Part shown: piece after piece, positions 17,309-25,653 of the stretch
How positions within the stretch are numbered: the first letter of the stretch is position 1
Layout: every line of letters begins with the position of its first letter
From: Cerina litoralis
GTDB taxonomy: Bacteria; Bacteroidota; Bacteroidia; Flavobacteriales; Flavobacteriaceae
Direction: 5' to 3'
Length of the DNA: 64,000 nt
Assembly (NCBI GenBank): GCA_022008415.1
Contig: JAIRBC010000023.1
Span: 18,387-82,386 of the forward strand
Position numbers and translations under genes: made by a program
The notes under the pieces: model-generated
Database searches by the model: none
What the model saw: only the letters and a program-made list of their open reading frames with translations
What the model was told of the DNA's origin: nothing

Positions 17309-19162
17309 ATGACTCCACCCAACTATTTTTTAAGCAAATTGGTTATTTCCGGATTGATGCTAGCGGTATCCATTTCTGGATTTTCCCAATCAAGGGCACA
17401 AATGGATGACAATTTCCATTTTGCAAAACAGCACAAGGATGATTTAACGCTGAGCGTATATATTACGGCACATTCAGTAGACCGGTTGCTGTCAACCCCT
17501 GAAGGCAGGAGGGAAGCCACTTCGCTCATGATGGCAAACGGAATCACCAAAGCTTACGTGGAGGTGTATCGAGGGGGATTGGTCGTTTCACCGAGCTTAT
17601 TGACCGAAGTCACCAAATATTTTAACCAAAATGGATTTGAGGTTGTCGGAGGAATTGCAACGGTACCCGGGGGCGATATTGGGGTAAAGGGAGAGGGAGA
17701 TCTTGGTGGTTGGTTCAATTGGCAGAATCCAAAGACCCAACAAGATATGAGAAAAGTAATGTTAGACGTAGCTCCTATTTTTGACACTTTTATCATTGAC
17801 GACTTTTTGTGTACGGAAGATACCAGCCCAGAGTCAAAGACAGCCAAGGGAGACCGTAGTTGGTCTGAATATAGGAGACAGATGCTAACGGAATTGGCAA
17901 CATCTATATTCATTGAACCAGCCAAGTCTGTCAATCCGGATATCCACATGATCATCAAATATCCGCAATGGTACGATCGTTTTCACGTGTTTGGTTATGA
18001 TGTGGAAAGTGGTCCGCGGATATTTGACGAAGTTTGGGTAGGAACGGAAACACGCGGACAATACACCCAGCGTTTTGGGTTTGTGCAGCCCTATGAAGGA
18101 TTCGTAAATTACAGCTGGATCAAATCCATTGCGGGGAAGAAGATTGGGGGAGCCTGGTTTGATTACATAGATTGCGATGCTTTGGATTTTATAGAACAGG
18201 CCTATCAATCCGTACTGGCAGGTGCAAACGAATTGGTTATTTTTAATTATGGGAGTTTTGTAAATGGCCATCCCGGACATCATTTACTGCGGATGGATTT
18301 TGAAAAATTGGCAAGGCTGGCCAAAGCCGTGAGGACCTATCCAATACACGGGATAGCAGGTTATAAACCTCCGAGTAGTGATCCGGGAGGTGATATGTAC
18401 ATCATGGATTTTATTGGCATGTTTGGGATACCATTAATCCCAACGGCATATTATCCCGAAAGCGCAGCAACCATTGTTTTACCCACGCAAGCTGCCTCCG
18501 ATCCGGAAATTGTTGGGAAGGTGGTGAGATCGCACAAGCAGGGGAAAAGAATTATAATGACGGCGGGGTTTTTGGCAAAAGTGGACGACCAAGGAAAATT
18601 GGCCAAATTGGCGGGAATTGAAAAGCCAACAATTGAGACAATAAGCGCGGAGAAAATAGTTCTGGAAGGAAGTGACGCTAATTTGGAAAAGCCGCTGGAT
18701 TTGGAGGCGGTATTGGAAGCTAAAAAAGCAACCGTGATCCTGGAAGCCAAATCGGGCAATCGCACCATTCCGTTTTTGACCCAAAACAAGAACGGGCAGA
18801 TATATGTATTAAATTCGCATACGTTTTCGGATGCTGATTTCAAGGCTGTGGGGGAGGTTTTACTTTCCCCTCGACCTCTAGGTTTGCTCGATCTGCCCGC
18901 TGCCTGGGCCAATGTCATTCGAAATGTTTTCAACGAACAATTACAAATTACACTTAGTGGGCCAACCAGAATCACCATGCAACCCATGGAAAATGGAGAC
19001 ATTATTTTGCACAACTACAACAATGAAGCAGTAGAACTTCAATTAAACGGATGGGAAAACAATGCATTTTTGGATGCTTTTACCGGAGAAAAAATTGGTG
19101 CAGCATCCGGAACCCTGAAAATGAAACCGAGGTCAAGGGTATGGCTTGCCAGCAAAAATTAA
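17309..19162 (+). CDS. Secreted protein of unknown function, likely TIM-barrel glycosidase-like
   Basis: A 617-residue exported protein (signal peptide about 1-26, ending ISGFSQ). I use the ATG at 17309 because it is followed at once by the signal sequence; an earlier in-frame ATG adds 12 residues. The first 340 residues read like an alpha/beta barrel: NGITKAYVEVYRGG, YFNQNGFEVVGGIATVPGG, the acidic strand end TFIIDDFLCTED, IHMIIKYPQWYDRFHVFGYD and FDEVWVGTETRG. Residues from about 360 resemble the trimerisation-like domain of GH42 enzymes (HKQGKRIIMTAGFLAKVDDQ), and the C-terminus (about 540-610) looks like a beta-sandwich. I cannot name the family. DD in FIIDDF and Glu in VWVGTE are candidate acid residues. 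Confidence 0.72.
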   Translation: MTPPNYFLSKLVISGLMLAVSISGFSQSRAQMDDNFHFAKQHKDDLTLSVYITAHSVDRLLSTPEGRREATSLMMANGITKAYVEVYRGGLVVSPSLLTEVTKYFNQNGFEVVGGIATVPGGDIGVKGEGDLGGWFNWQNPKTQQDMRKVMLDVAPIFDTFIIDDFLCTEDTSPESKTAKGDRSWSEYRRQMLTELATSIFIEPAKSVNPDIHMIIKYPQWYDRFHVFGYDVESGPRIFDEVWVGTETRGQYTQRFGFVQPYEGFVNYSWIKSIAGKKIGGAWFDYIDCDALDFIEQAYQSVLAGANELVIFNYGSFVNGHPGHHLLRMDFEKLARLAKAVRTYPIHGIAGYKPPSSDPGGDMYIMDFIGMFGIPLIPTAYYPESAATIVLPTQAASDPEIVGKVVRSHKQGKRIIMTAGFLAKVDDQGKLAKLAGIEKPTIETISAEKIVLEGSDANLEKPLDLEAVLEAKKATVILEAKSGNRTIPFLTQNKNGQIYVLNSHTFSDADFKAVGEVLLSPRPLGLLDLPAAWANVIRNVFNEQLQITLSGPTRITMQPMENGDIILHNYNNEAVELQLNGWENNAFLDAFTGEKIGAASGTLKMKPRSRVWLASKN

Positions 19163-19285
19163 CATAAATAACTTTTAAGCAGATGTTGTGAAGCTTAATT
19201 ACCCATATTGGTTGAACTGTGGTCAACCTATCCAGTACTTTCCATACCGTACTTGTAGACCCAAATTGAACCTGGCTTTTCAATA

Positions 19286-19975
19286 TTAATCCGTATAGGT
19301 CTTTAGCAAATAATGCTTTTGCCACTTTCCGAAGAAATTAAAATAAATAAAAAGGTTCAAGTTTTTTGCGTTGAGTTTATTCTTAAACTTGATAGAGGAT
19401 TTATTAAAATACTCCGTGATACTATAATTGGTATCCCTTCCTTGTTCCTTGAGGAGTTGGTAACACTTATATCGCAAATAAGGAGCCAAGTTCCTGCCCC
19501 TAAAGGAATGAAACGTCCACATATTGGCTAGATAGGCCTCGTTTTCCTTTAACGGAAATAATTTTCCCTTAAAATTTAGATCCTTAAAGCCGATAAACAT
19601 GTACGCTGCAATCTCGCCATGGTGCTCCAATCCTACGCAATACGGACATTGCCGATACTCCTCAACCCGCCCTTCCAACACCCGATCTCCGGCGTCTTTC
19701 CACAGCATTTTAATCTCTTCCAAACTCAGGTTTATTAGGGTAAACTCTGAAATATCCCCTTTGATCCCGGGCTCCGTGCAATCTTCCATCCCCTCCCCGA
19801 CCCAATAATAGGGCATAATCTCAATGCCCAGACGCTCCAGCCTGTTCTTTACCCCAAACAAGAACATACCATTTTTAATGACGTCCCTATATCTTTGAAA
19901 GGCAGAAACGCGCCTGCTCTGCCTAATTTGAACAGGTAATTTGGCTGGACTGTTATTTTCTCCCATATTCTCCAT
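19286..19975 (-). CDS. GNAT-like acyltransferase
   Basis: A 229-residue cytoplasmic protein whose C-terminal half looks like a GNAT acetyltransferase domain. The acetyl-CoA-binding loop is probably MWTFHSFRGRNLAPYLRYK (about residues 150-168), followed by QLLKEQGRDTNYSITEYFNKSS and a closing strand. The N-terminal half includes ECRQ-like and CPYCVGLEHHGEIAAYMFIGF segments around residues 108-135. Its reading frame overlaps the end of the upstream BKACE-like gene by 23 bp, which points to translational coupling and a shared pathway. The acceptor is unknown; an amino sugar or amino acid derivative is possible. Confidence 0.72.
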   Translation of the reverse strand: MENMGENNSPAKLPVQIRQSRRVSAFQRYRDVIKNGMFLFGVKNRLERLGIEIMPYYWVGEGMEDCTEPGIKGDISEFTLINLSLEEIKMLWKDAGDRVLEGRVEEYRQCPYCVGLEHHGEIAAYMFIGFKDLNFKGKLFPLKENEAYLANMWTFHSFRGRNLAPYLRYKCYQLLKEQGRDTNYSITEYFNKSSIKFKNKLNAKNLNLFIYFNFFGKWQKHYLLKTYTD

Positions 19976-20819
19976 TCCCCGGCTTTAATTTCATTTTCGA
20001 CCTAAATTCCTCCGGCTTCATTATTGCCCTCTCATTGGCATTGGCAATAATATGGATTCTACTCAATAATTCCATATTGGTAGCCAACTTGGTCCTTTTC
20101 GCATCAAACCATATATTATCCTCAAGGCCAACCCTTACACCGGCGCCACTGGCGATTGCCAAAGAATTCATTTTTAGCTGTTCATAGCCGATTCCAGCCA
20201 GACTAAACAGGGAATCATCGGGAAGATCTCGGATCATCAAGCCCGTATGTAAAAGATCGGCCTGGGCACAAGCAATATTTCCCAGTAGGAGATTAAAATA
20301 ATAGGGAGGCTCTATCAATTTCTTTTTTTCCAGATATTTGGAGTAATTTATCATTCCGATATCGAAAGCTTCCAATTCCGGTACAATTCCCCTTTCTTTC
20401 ATAATGGCTGCCAAATCCTGAACCATCTTTGGCGAATTTACACTGGCTGTTTTATTAAAATTCAGGGAACTTAGCGTCAGGCTACCAAGGTCCGGTTTTA
20501 AAGAACCTTCCAGTAACAATGGATCTGACCTCAGGTCCAACTCGTTGATATTTCTTCCACTCAGGGAAACACATAAAACCAGATGGGGGGCATGTTTTCT
20601 AATGCCTTCGATAATTTTCCCATAAATTTCCCTTTTATAGGTCGGTTCCCCAGAGATAGGGTCTCTGGCGTGAATATGTACCATGGTTATTCCCAGTTCG
20701 GAAGCTTCAAGAACATCCTCAACGATCTCCTGTACGTGTATGGGAACATGAGGGGTCATTTTTTTGGTCGGGATCATTCCCGTAGGCGTGAAATTGATTA
20801 TAAGGTTTTCGTGCATCAC
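19953..20819 (-). CDS. BKACE family beta-keto acid cleavage enzyme (DUF849)
   Basis: A 288-residue TIM-barrel enzyme of the family that includes 3-keto-5-aminohexanoate cleavage enzyme. Family members condense a beta-keto acid with acetyl-CoA and cleave it to a CoA ester and acetoacetate. The zinc ligands His48 and His50 lie in VHIHARDP, and the C-terminal GVRVGLEDN supplies the expected Arg229, Glu233 and Asp234. The N-terminus NFTPTGMIPTKKMTPHVPI matches the glutamate/threonine-binding entry region of the family. Lysine fermentation genes are absent here, so the substrate is probably something else. The GNAT-like gene overlaps its 3' end. The start could be either of the two adjacent methionines. 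Confidence 0.88.
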   Translation of the reverse strand: MMHENLIINFTPTGMIPTKKMTPHVPIHVQEIVEDVLEASELGITMVHIHARDPISGEPTYKREIYGKIIEGIRKHAPHLVLCVSLSGRNINELDLRSDPLLLEGSLKPDLGSLTLSSLNFNKTASVNSPKMVQDLAAIMKERGIVPELEAFDIGMINYSKYLEKKKLIEPPYYFNLLLGNIACAQADLLHTGLMIRDLPDDSLFSLAGIGYEQLKMNSLAIASGAGVRVGLEDNIWFDAKRTKLATNMELLSRIHIIANANERAIMKPEEFRSKMKLKPGNGEYGRK

Positions 20820-21056
20820 CGTCGTATTAGAGCCAAAATTTAATCAATTGATTATTGAATCCGTACCAAGATCGGAAATATTCGACCTTTCCGATTCTTA
20901 AATCGTTGAACTACAATTCTAAAGGTGCTATTGATATCGATGCCGTTAGGGCGGGCAGTAAGGTTGCTCGTTAAATTAAAAGCCGTGAACCAAAGATTCC
21001 TGCCATCCGATATCTACCAAATTTTTCCTATTTTTATAAATTCTAAATGATTTCCG

Positions 21057-22160
21057 ATGGCCAAACTCCTCCCTTTCCTATTGCTGTTGACCGCCCCGTT
21101 TTGCGGTTCCGTTCTCAACGCCCAATCTGTCTTCCCGGTAACGGGATTCTGCATTGGCGCCCCATCCCCCGAAAAGGTAGACGACTTTGCAAATTTTATC
21201 GATAACACCTTAGCTCCGAGCGGTGTCAATACGCTTATTTTACGGGTCGATTTTGAATACGAATACAAGTCCAGACCAGAGCTCCGAGGCGACCATCCGT
21301 TGACACGGGAACAGGTAAAAAAATTGGTGAATATATGTAAGAATCACAACATAGAACTGATACCCCAGATCAATTTATTGGGACATCAGAGCTGGCATAG
21401 CAATGTTACAAAATTACTGGAAGTGTATCCGCAATTCGACGAAACCCCGGGTGTGAAAATGCCCGAAAAATACGAATGGCCCAATGCTGACGGTCTTTAT
21501 TGTAAGAGTTATTGCCCCCTGCACCCGGAAGTGCACGCCGTGGTATTCGATCTGGTCGATGAAATTATGGAGGTGTTCGAGGCAAAATCCTTCCATGCGG
21601 GTATGGACGAGGTGTTTTATTTGGCCGATGACCATTGTCCACGTTGCCAGGGTATGGATCCCGCTACCTTATTTGCGGGGGAAGTCACCAAAATAAGTAA
21701 CCATTTGAATGCCAATGGAGCCCGACTTTGGATTTGGGGCGATCGATTGATCGATGGCAACACCTCCGGCATTGGAATGTGGGAGGCTAGTATGAACAAT
21801 ACGGCAAGGGCTATAGATATGATCCCAAAGACGGTCGTTATCTGCGATTGGCACTACGAACGGGCAGATCCTACCCCCGCGTATTTCGCCCTTAAAGGTT
21901 TTGACGTAATCGTCTGTCCTTGGAACCAGCCCACTGTTGCCCGTAATCAGGTTGAAATGTTACACCATCTTAAACAAAATGCAACGGCAAAAATGAAAAA
22001 ACACTATTTGGGTATGATGCAGACCATTTGGTCCACGGCAGACCGGTTTTTGGAGGAATATAACGCTCCCGTTGTACCCGGTGAAAAAAGTCAGGCGGCT
22101 TGTTTTAAAGCCATGCTGACGGGTATAGAGGAATTTGGAAACGAGGTGCCGAGCCACTAG
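21057..22160 (+). CDS. Secreted compact GH20-like glycoside hydrolase
   Basis: A 367-residue protein with a signal peptide (about residues 1-22, ending SVLNAQ) and a single barrel-type catalytic domain. The acidic pair typical of family 20 beta-N-acetylhexosaminidases is in FHAGMDEVFYL (Asp184, Glu185). Supporting features are the strand IELIPQINLLGHQSW before it and RLWIWGDRLID after it. The usual N-terminal beta-sandwich domain of GH20 enzymes is absent. A CPRC motif follows the acid pair. The likely action is removal of a hexosamine from a glycan in the periplasm or outside, with the substrate unknown. The glycosyltransferase gene starts 26 bp downstream, so the two may be cotranscribed. 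Confidence 0.8.
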   Translation: MAKLLPFLLLLTAPFCGSVLNAQSVFPVTGFCIGAPSPEKVDDFANFIDNTLAPSGVNTLILRVDFEYEYKSRPELRGDHPLTREQVKKLVNICKNHNIELIPQINLLGHQSWHSNVTKLLEVYPQFDETPGVKMPEKYEWPNADGLYCKSYCPLHPEVHAVVFDLVDEIMEVFEAKSFHAGMDEVFYLADDHCPRCQGMDPATLFAGEVTKISNHLNANGARLWIWGDRLIDGNTSGIGMWEASMNNTARAIDMIPKTVVICDWHYERADPTPAYFALKGFDVIVCPWNQPTVARNQVEMLHHLKQNATAKMKKHYLGMMQTIWSTADRFLEEYNAPVVPGEKSQAACFKAMLTGIEEFGNEVPSH

Positions 22161-22186
22161 CATAATCGCAATTATATTTTGGGTAA

Positions 22187-23197
22187 ATGAACAACCTTCC
22201 GTTGGTAAGCATTTTGATCCCCTTTAAGAATACGGCCCAATTTCTCCAAGAATGTATCCAATCTATTTTGGACCAGAAATATACCAACTGGGAAGTTTTG
22301 GCCGTGAATGACCATTCGAGCGATGGAAGCCAGACCATCATGGCCAATTTTGCACTAAAAGACAAGCGGATACAAGTGTTCCAAAACCGAGGCAACGGTA
22401 TCATTCATGCGTTGCGAACGGCGTACGCCAAAAGTTCGGGGGCGTTTATTACCCGGATGGATTCCGATGACATAATGTTGCCGTATAAACTTCAGGTGAT
22501 GTCCAATTCGCTTTTAGAATTTGGACCGGGCAACGTGGCGGTAGGCCAAGTCAAATATTTTTCCCACCGCGGGATAAGCAACGGGTACGCCCGCTATGAA
22601 CAATGGCTGAATCGCTTAACCAAAACGGGGGCCAACTACACCGAGATTTATAAGGAATGCCCCGTCCCCTCTCCCTGTTGGATGACATACCGGGAAGATC
22701 TGGAAGCGAGTGGTGCCTTTAAGCCAGACCATTATCCGGAAGATTATGATCTTACCTTCCGCTTTTATGAACAGGGTCTAAAATGTATTTCCTGCAACCA
22801 AATCCTTCACCTTTGGCGAGATTATGACACCCGCACCTCACGGACCAGCGAACACTATGCCCAAAATTATTTTTTGGACGTCAAATTGCATTATTTCCTG
22901 AAACTCGACTTTGATCCCAGCCGGTCCCTGATTGTTTGGGGCGCGGGAAAAAAAGGTAAGACCATTGCCAAGGGGTTACTGGAGCGGGAGGTGAACTTCT
23001 ATTGGATCTGCGATAACCCAAAGAAAATAGGGAAGCACATCTATGGTAAGGAAATGATGGATTTTAAAGCCTTGGGCGATTTTGGGGACCCCCAAAGTAT
23101 TATCACCGTAGCCAATGAAAGGGCACAGGAGTTTATACATAATTATTTGGAGGAAATGGGACAAAAACCGATACTGGATTATTTCTTCTTCTGCTGA
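22187..23197 (+). CDS. Family 2 glycosyltransferase with C-terminal nucleotide-binding-like domain
   Basis: A 336-residue GT-A fold glycosyltransferase. The N-terminal domain has LVSILIPFKNTAQFLQECI, YTNWEVLAVNDHSSDGS and the divalent-metal motif ITRMDSDDIMLP (about residues 93-104). After about residue 240 there is an extra domain, SLIVWGAGKKGKTIAKGLL followed by FYWICDNPKKIGKHIYGKEM, which resembles a Rossmann-like unit found at the end of some sugar-transferring enzymes. It probably adds a sugar to a surface polysaccharide or lipid-linked glycan from the cytoplasmic side. Donor and acceptor are not predictable. It follows the GH20-like gene closely. Confidence 0.88.
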   Translation: MNNLPLVSILIPFKNTAQFLQECIQSILDQKYTNWEVLAVNDHSSDGSQTIMANFALKDKRIQVFQNRGNGIIHALRTAYAKSSGAFITRMDSDDIMLPYKLQVMSNSLLEFGPGNVAVGQVKYFSHRGISNGYARYEQWLNRLTKTGANYTEIYKECPVPSPCWMTYREDLEASGAFKPDHYPEDYDLTFRFYEQGLKCISCNQILHLWRDYDTRTSRTSEHYAQNYFLDVKLHYFLKLDFDPSRSLIVWGAGKKGKTIAKGLLEREVNFYWICDNPKKIGKHIYGKEMMDFKALGDFGDPQSIITVANERAQEFIHNYLEEMGQKPILDYFFFC

Positions 23198-23264
23198 CAA
23201 AAGGAAGTTTGGTTTTATACGGTCTAGGGTTTGGTGTTCTTTAGGTTTAAAAGTCTTGATTCAA

Positions 23265-23310
23265 GGGTTTCAGGTATAATTTATCAAACTTGAAACCCGA
23301 AACCTGAAAC
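23265..23310. repeat. Alternative-pairing dyad tract before batA-like gene
   Basis: The arm GGGTTTCAGGT (23265-23275) can pair perfectly either with TGAAACCC (23291-23298) over 8 bp or with ACCTGAAAC (23302-23310) over 9 bp. The tract lies in the 200-bp spacer between the glycosyltransferase and the BatA-like gene. Confidence 0.5.
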
Positions 23311-23370
23311 TTAATTTTATCGATCCATCAAACACAGCCCTTCAACGATAAACCCCCGAACATTTTTAAT

Positions 23371-23378
23371 TATATTTG
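23371..23378 (+). promoter_or_regulatory. Candidate -7 element for the BatA-like gene
   Basis: TATATTTG matches the consensus TAnnTTTG exactly and lies 20 bp before the ATG, which would give a leader of about 13 nt. No convincing -33 TTG is present at the usual distance. Confidence 0.4.
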
Positions 23379-23397
23379 CCAAACACAACACGAGGGA

Positions 23398-25317
23398 ATG
23401 CAGTTTAAATATCCGGAACTTCTTTGGGCGCTACTCTTACTTCTTATTCCCATCCTTATTCATTTTTTTCAACTCCGCAGATTTAAAAAAACCCATTTTA
23501 CCAATGTGAAATTTCTTAAAAAGGTAGTCTCGGAATCCCGAAAGAGCAGAAGATTAAAAAAATGGCTCTTACTGTGTACTCGTTTATTGCTTTTGGTAGC
23601 TCTTATTCTTGCCTTCGCACAACCTTTTTTTGCCAACGACTTAGCCTTAAAGGAAAAGGAGACCGTTGTTTATTTGGATGATTCGTTTAGCATGCAGGCC
23701 AAGAACAACAACGAATCGTTACTGGGCAGTGCAGTACAGGAACTGATTAGTGAATTTCCAAAGGACAAGCCACTTAGCCTTTTTACCAATGAAAAAACGT
23801 TTAGGAACGTTCGTGTAAAAGACATCCAAAACGACCTTTTAAACCTCTCCTTTACCCCCAAGCAATTACTGCTCAACGAGATAGACCTTAAGGCGGGGAC
23901 ACTGTTTGGAAAGACGAGGGGAACCATCAAAAATCTGATCTTGATTTCCGATTTTCAGCAACGAATGGTTTCCGAAATCCCGGATTCGGTCCCAGACTAC
24001 CGAAGATATCTGGTGCAATTGTCGCCAGACCCCCTTGAGAACATCTCGATAGACACGGTTTTTTTGAGTAAAACAGGTTCCGAAAACAATGAACTCACTG
24101 TAAGTCTCTCTGGTAGTACCGGAGTAGGAACCATCCCGGTATCATTGACCAACGGAGATAAATTAATTGCAAAAACCTCCGCCAATTTCAACGGCGATCA
24201 AAAGGCAGAAATTTCTTTTTCCCTGCCCTCCAATGCGGTTGTCAACGGAAAGGTGGAAATTACCGACCCCGGTCTTGCCTATGACAACAAACTTTTCTTT
24301 AACATCAATAAAAAGAAAAAAATAAAGGTTATGACGATTTCGGAAGGGAACGATGAATTTTTAGGGCGGATCTACAAGGACGACAGTTTTCAATTTCGTT
24401 CCTTTTCCCTGACATCCTTAAATTACAGTTTATTGGATAATCAGAACCTGATAATCCTTAATGAGTTACCCCAAATTCCTACCGCCTTACAAAATGCTCT
24501 GAGGTCATTTAAGAAGAATGGGGGAAGTATTGTGGTTATACCATCCAATACGATCGACACAACCTCTTATAACCAATTTCTTGCGAATTTCTACAACACC
24601 TCATTTCTTGAAAAAATATCACAAGATCTGGATATTACCGGTATTGCCTTTTCGCACCCCTTGTACCAACAAGTGTTCGAGAAGAAAACGACCAATTTTC
24701 AATATCCTAAAGTATCCGAATACTATAGCCTAAGTACCTCCGCACCGCCAATACTCTCCTTTGGCAACAAGGCTCCGTTTTTGATCGGTTCCGACGGCGT
24801 GTACCTCTTTTCCGCTTCGCTTTCCACTCAAAATTCCAATTTTAAGAATTCCCCTTTGATCGTTCCAACATTTTTCAATATTGGAGATCAGAGCCTTAAA
24901 TTACCCAAATTGTACAACCTAATGGGGCCAAGCGTTACAGTGGATGTGCCAGTGGGCCTATCTAAAGATCAAATTTTAAAGGTATCCCAAGACAACTATG
25001 AATTTATTCCCCGACAAAGGGCTTTCGCCAACAAAACAGAACTATCATTTGGGGACAATCTGGATAAGGACGGTATTTTTACCATAAAAGCGGGAAATTC
25101 CATCTTACAGAACATCAGTTTCAACTATCCGAGGGAAGAGAGCATATTGGTCTATTTAAATCCCGACAATATTAATGCCATCTCCAAACAAGGATCCATA
25201 CCCCACTTAATCGATGACTTGGTAAATGACGATCGGGTGGTGGAGCTTTGGAAATGGTTTGTTATTTTAGCATTGATTTTCTTCGGTATCGAAGTATTGA
25301 TTCAAAAGTTAAAATGA
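23398..25317 (+). CDS. BatA domain-containing membrane protein
   Basis: A 639-residue inner-membrane protein. The N-terminus (LLWALLLLLIPILIHFFQLRRFKKTHFTN) is the BatA-type membrane domain, with a second span at about residues 60-78. A von Willebrand A-like segment follows, with a possible MIDAS motif in VVYLDDSFSMQ (about residues 93-103). A further C-terminal span lies at WKWFVILALIFFGIEVLI. The central part is a large periplasmic region with ALQNALRSFKKNGGSIVVIPSN, a glutamine amidotransferase-like pattern. The exact function is unknown; Bat proteins have been linked to stress resistance in other bacteria. In flavobacteria this gene commonly precedes the dihydroorotase homologue found next here. 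Confidence 0.88.
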   Translation: MQFKYPELLWALLLLLIPILIHFFQLRRFKKTHFTNVKFLKKVVSESRKSRRLKKWLLLCTRLLLLVALILAFAQPFFANDLALKEKETVVYLDDSFSMQAKNNNESLLGSAVQELISEFPKDKPLSLFTNEKTFRNVRVKDIQNDLLNLSFTPKQLLLNEIDLKAGTLFGKTRGTIKNLILISDFQQRMVSEIPDSVPDYRRYLVQLSPDPLENISIDTVFLSKTGSENNELTVSLSGSTGVGTIPVSLTNGDKLIAKTSANFNGDQKAEISFSLPSNAVVNGKVEITDPGLAYDNKLFFNINKKKKIKVMTISEGNDEFLGRIYKDDSFQFRSFSLTSLNYSLLDNQNLIILNELPQIPTALQNALRSFKKNGGSIVVIPSNTIDTTSYNQFLANFYNTSFLEKISQDLDITGIAFSHPLYQQVFEKKTTNFQYPKVSEYYSLSTSAPPILSFGNKAPFLIGSDGVYLFSASLSTQNSNFKNSPLIVPTFFNIGDQSLKLPKLYNLMGPSVTVDVPVGLSKDQILKVSQDNYEFIPRQRAFANKTELSFGDNLDKDGIFTIKAGNSILQNISFNYPREESILVYLNPDNINAISKQGSIPHLIDDLVNDDRVVELWKWFVILALIFFGIEVLIQKLK

Positions 25318-25653
25318 CGATGTTTGATGGTAAAAAAAATGAAAAGAACAATGATCGTGAATTTTTCCCTGCAAAAAAACATTTTTTAATACCACTGGAT
25401 AAATGTTAACCGATAATTCAAACATTATGCCCTTGTTAACGATTGACTTTAGGAAGTGCTTTAAACTTTTTACATTCTAGCGAAAATTAGACATTTTTTG
25501 CCCCTTTGAAGTCTTTTTCGAGTTGCATAGTCCCGAAGTCTCGGGGCTACGGAACGAAAAATAGGCAATAAATGGGTGAAAAAGAGCCATTTTTTAGCGA
25601 ATGGAAAAAGTTTAAACCACTTCTATTCCAAAAAACGACTAACAATAGACCTC
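25318..25653. other. Gene-free spacer with a REP-like hairpin
   Basis: This 336-bp spacer has no believable gene. Positions 25529-25548 form a hairpin (TAGTCCCGA, loop AGTC, TCGGGGCTA) with a 9-bp stem containing one wobble pair. It resembles the CCCGAT hairpin at 16160-16175. The rest is AT-rich. Confidence 0.5.

Noticed and set aside
17309..23197. A polysaccharide utilisation locus
   Set aside because: Glycan-active genes are present, but there is no SusC/SusD pair or linked regulator, and the genes lie on both strands.
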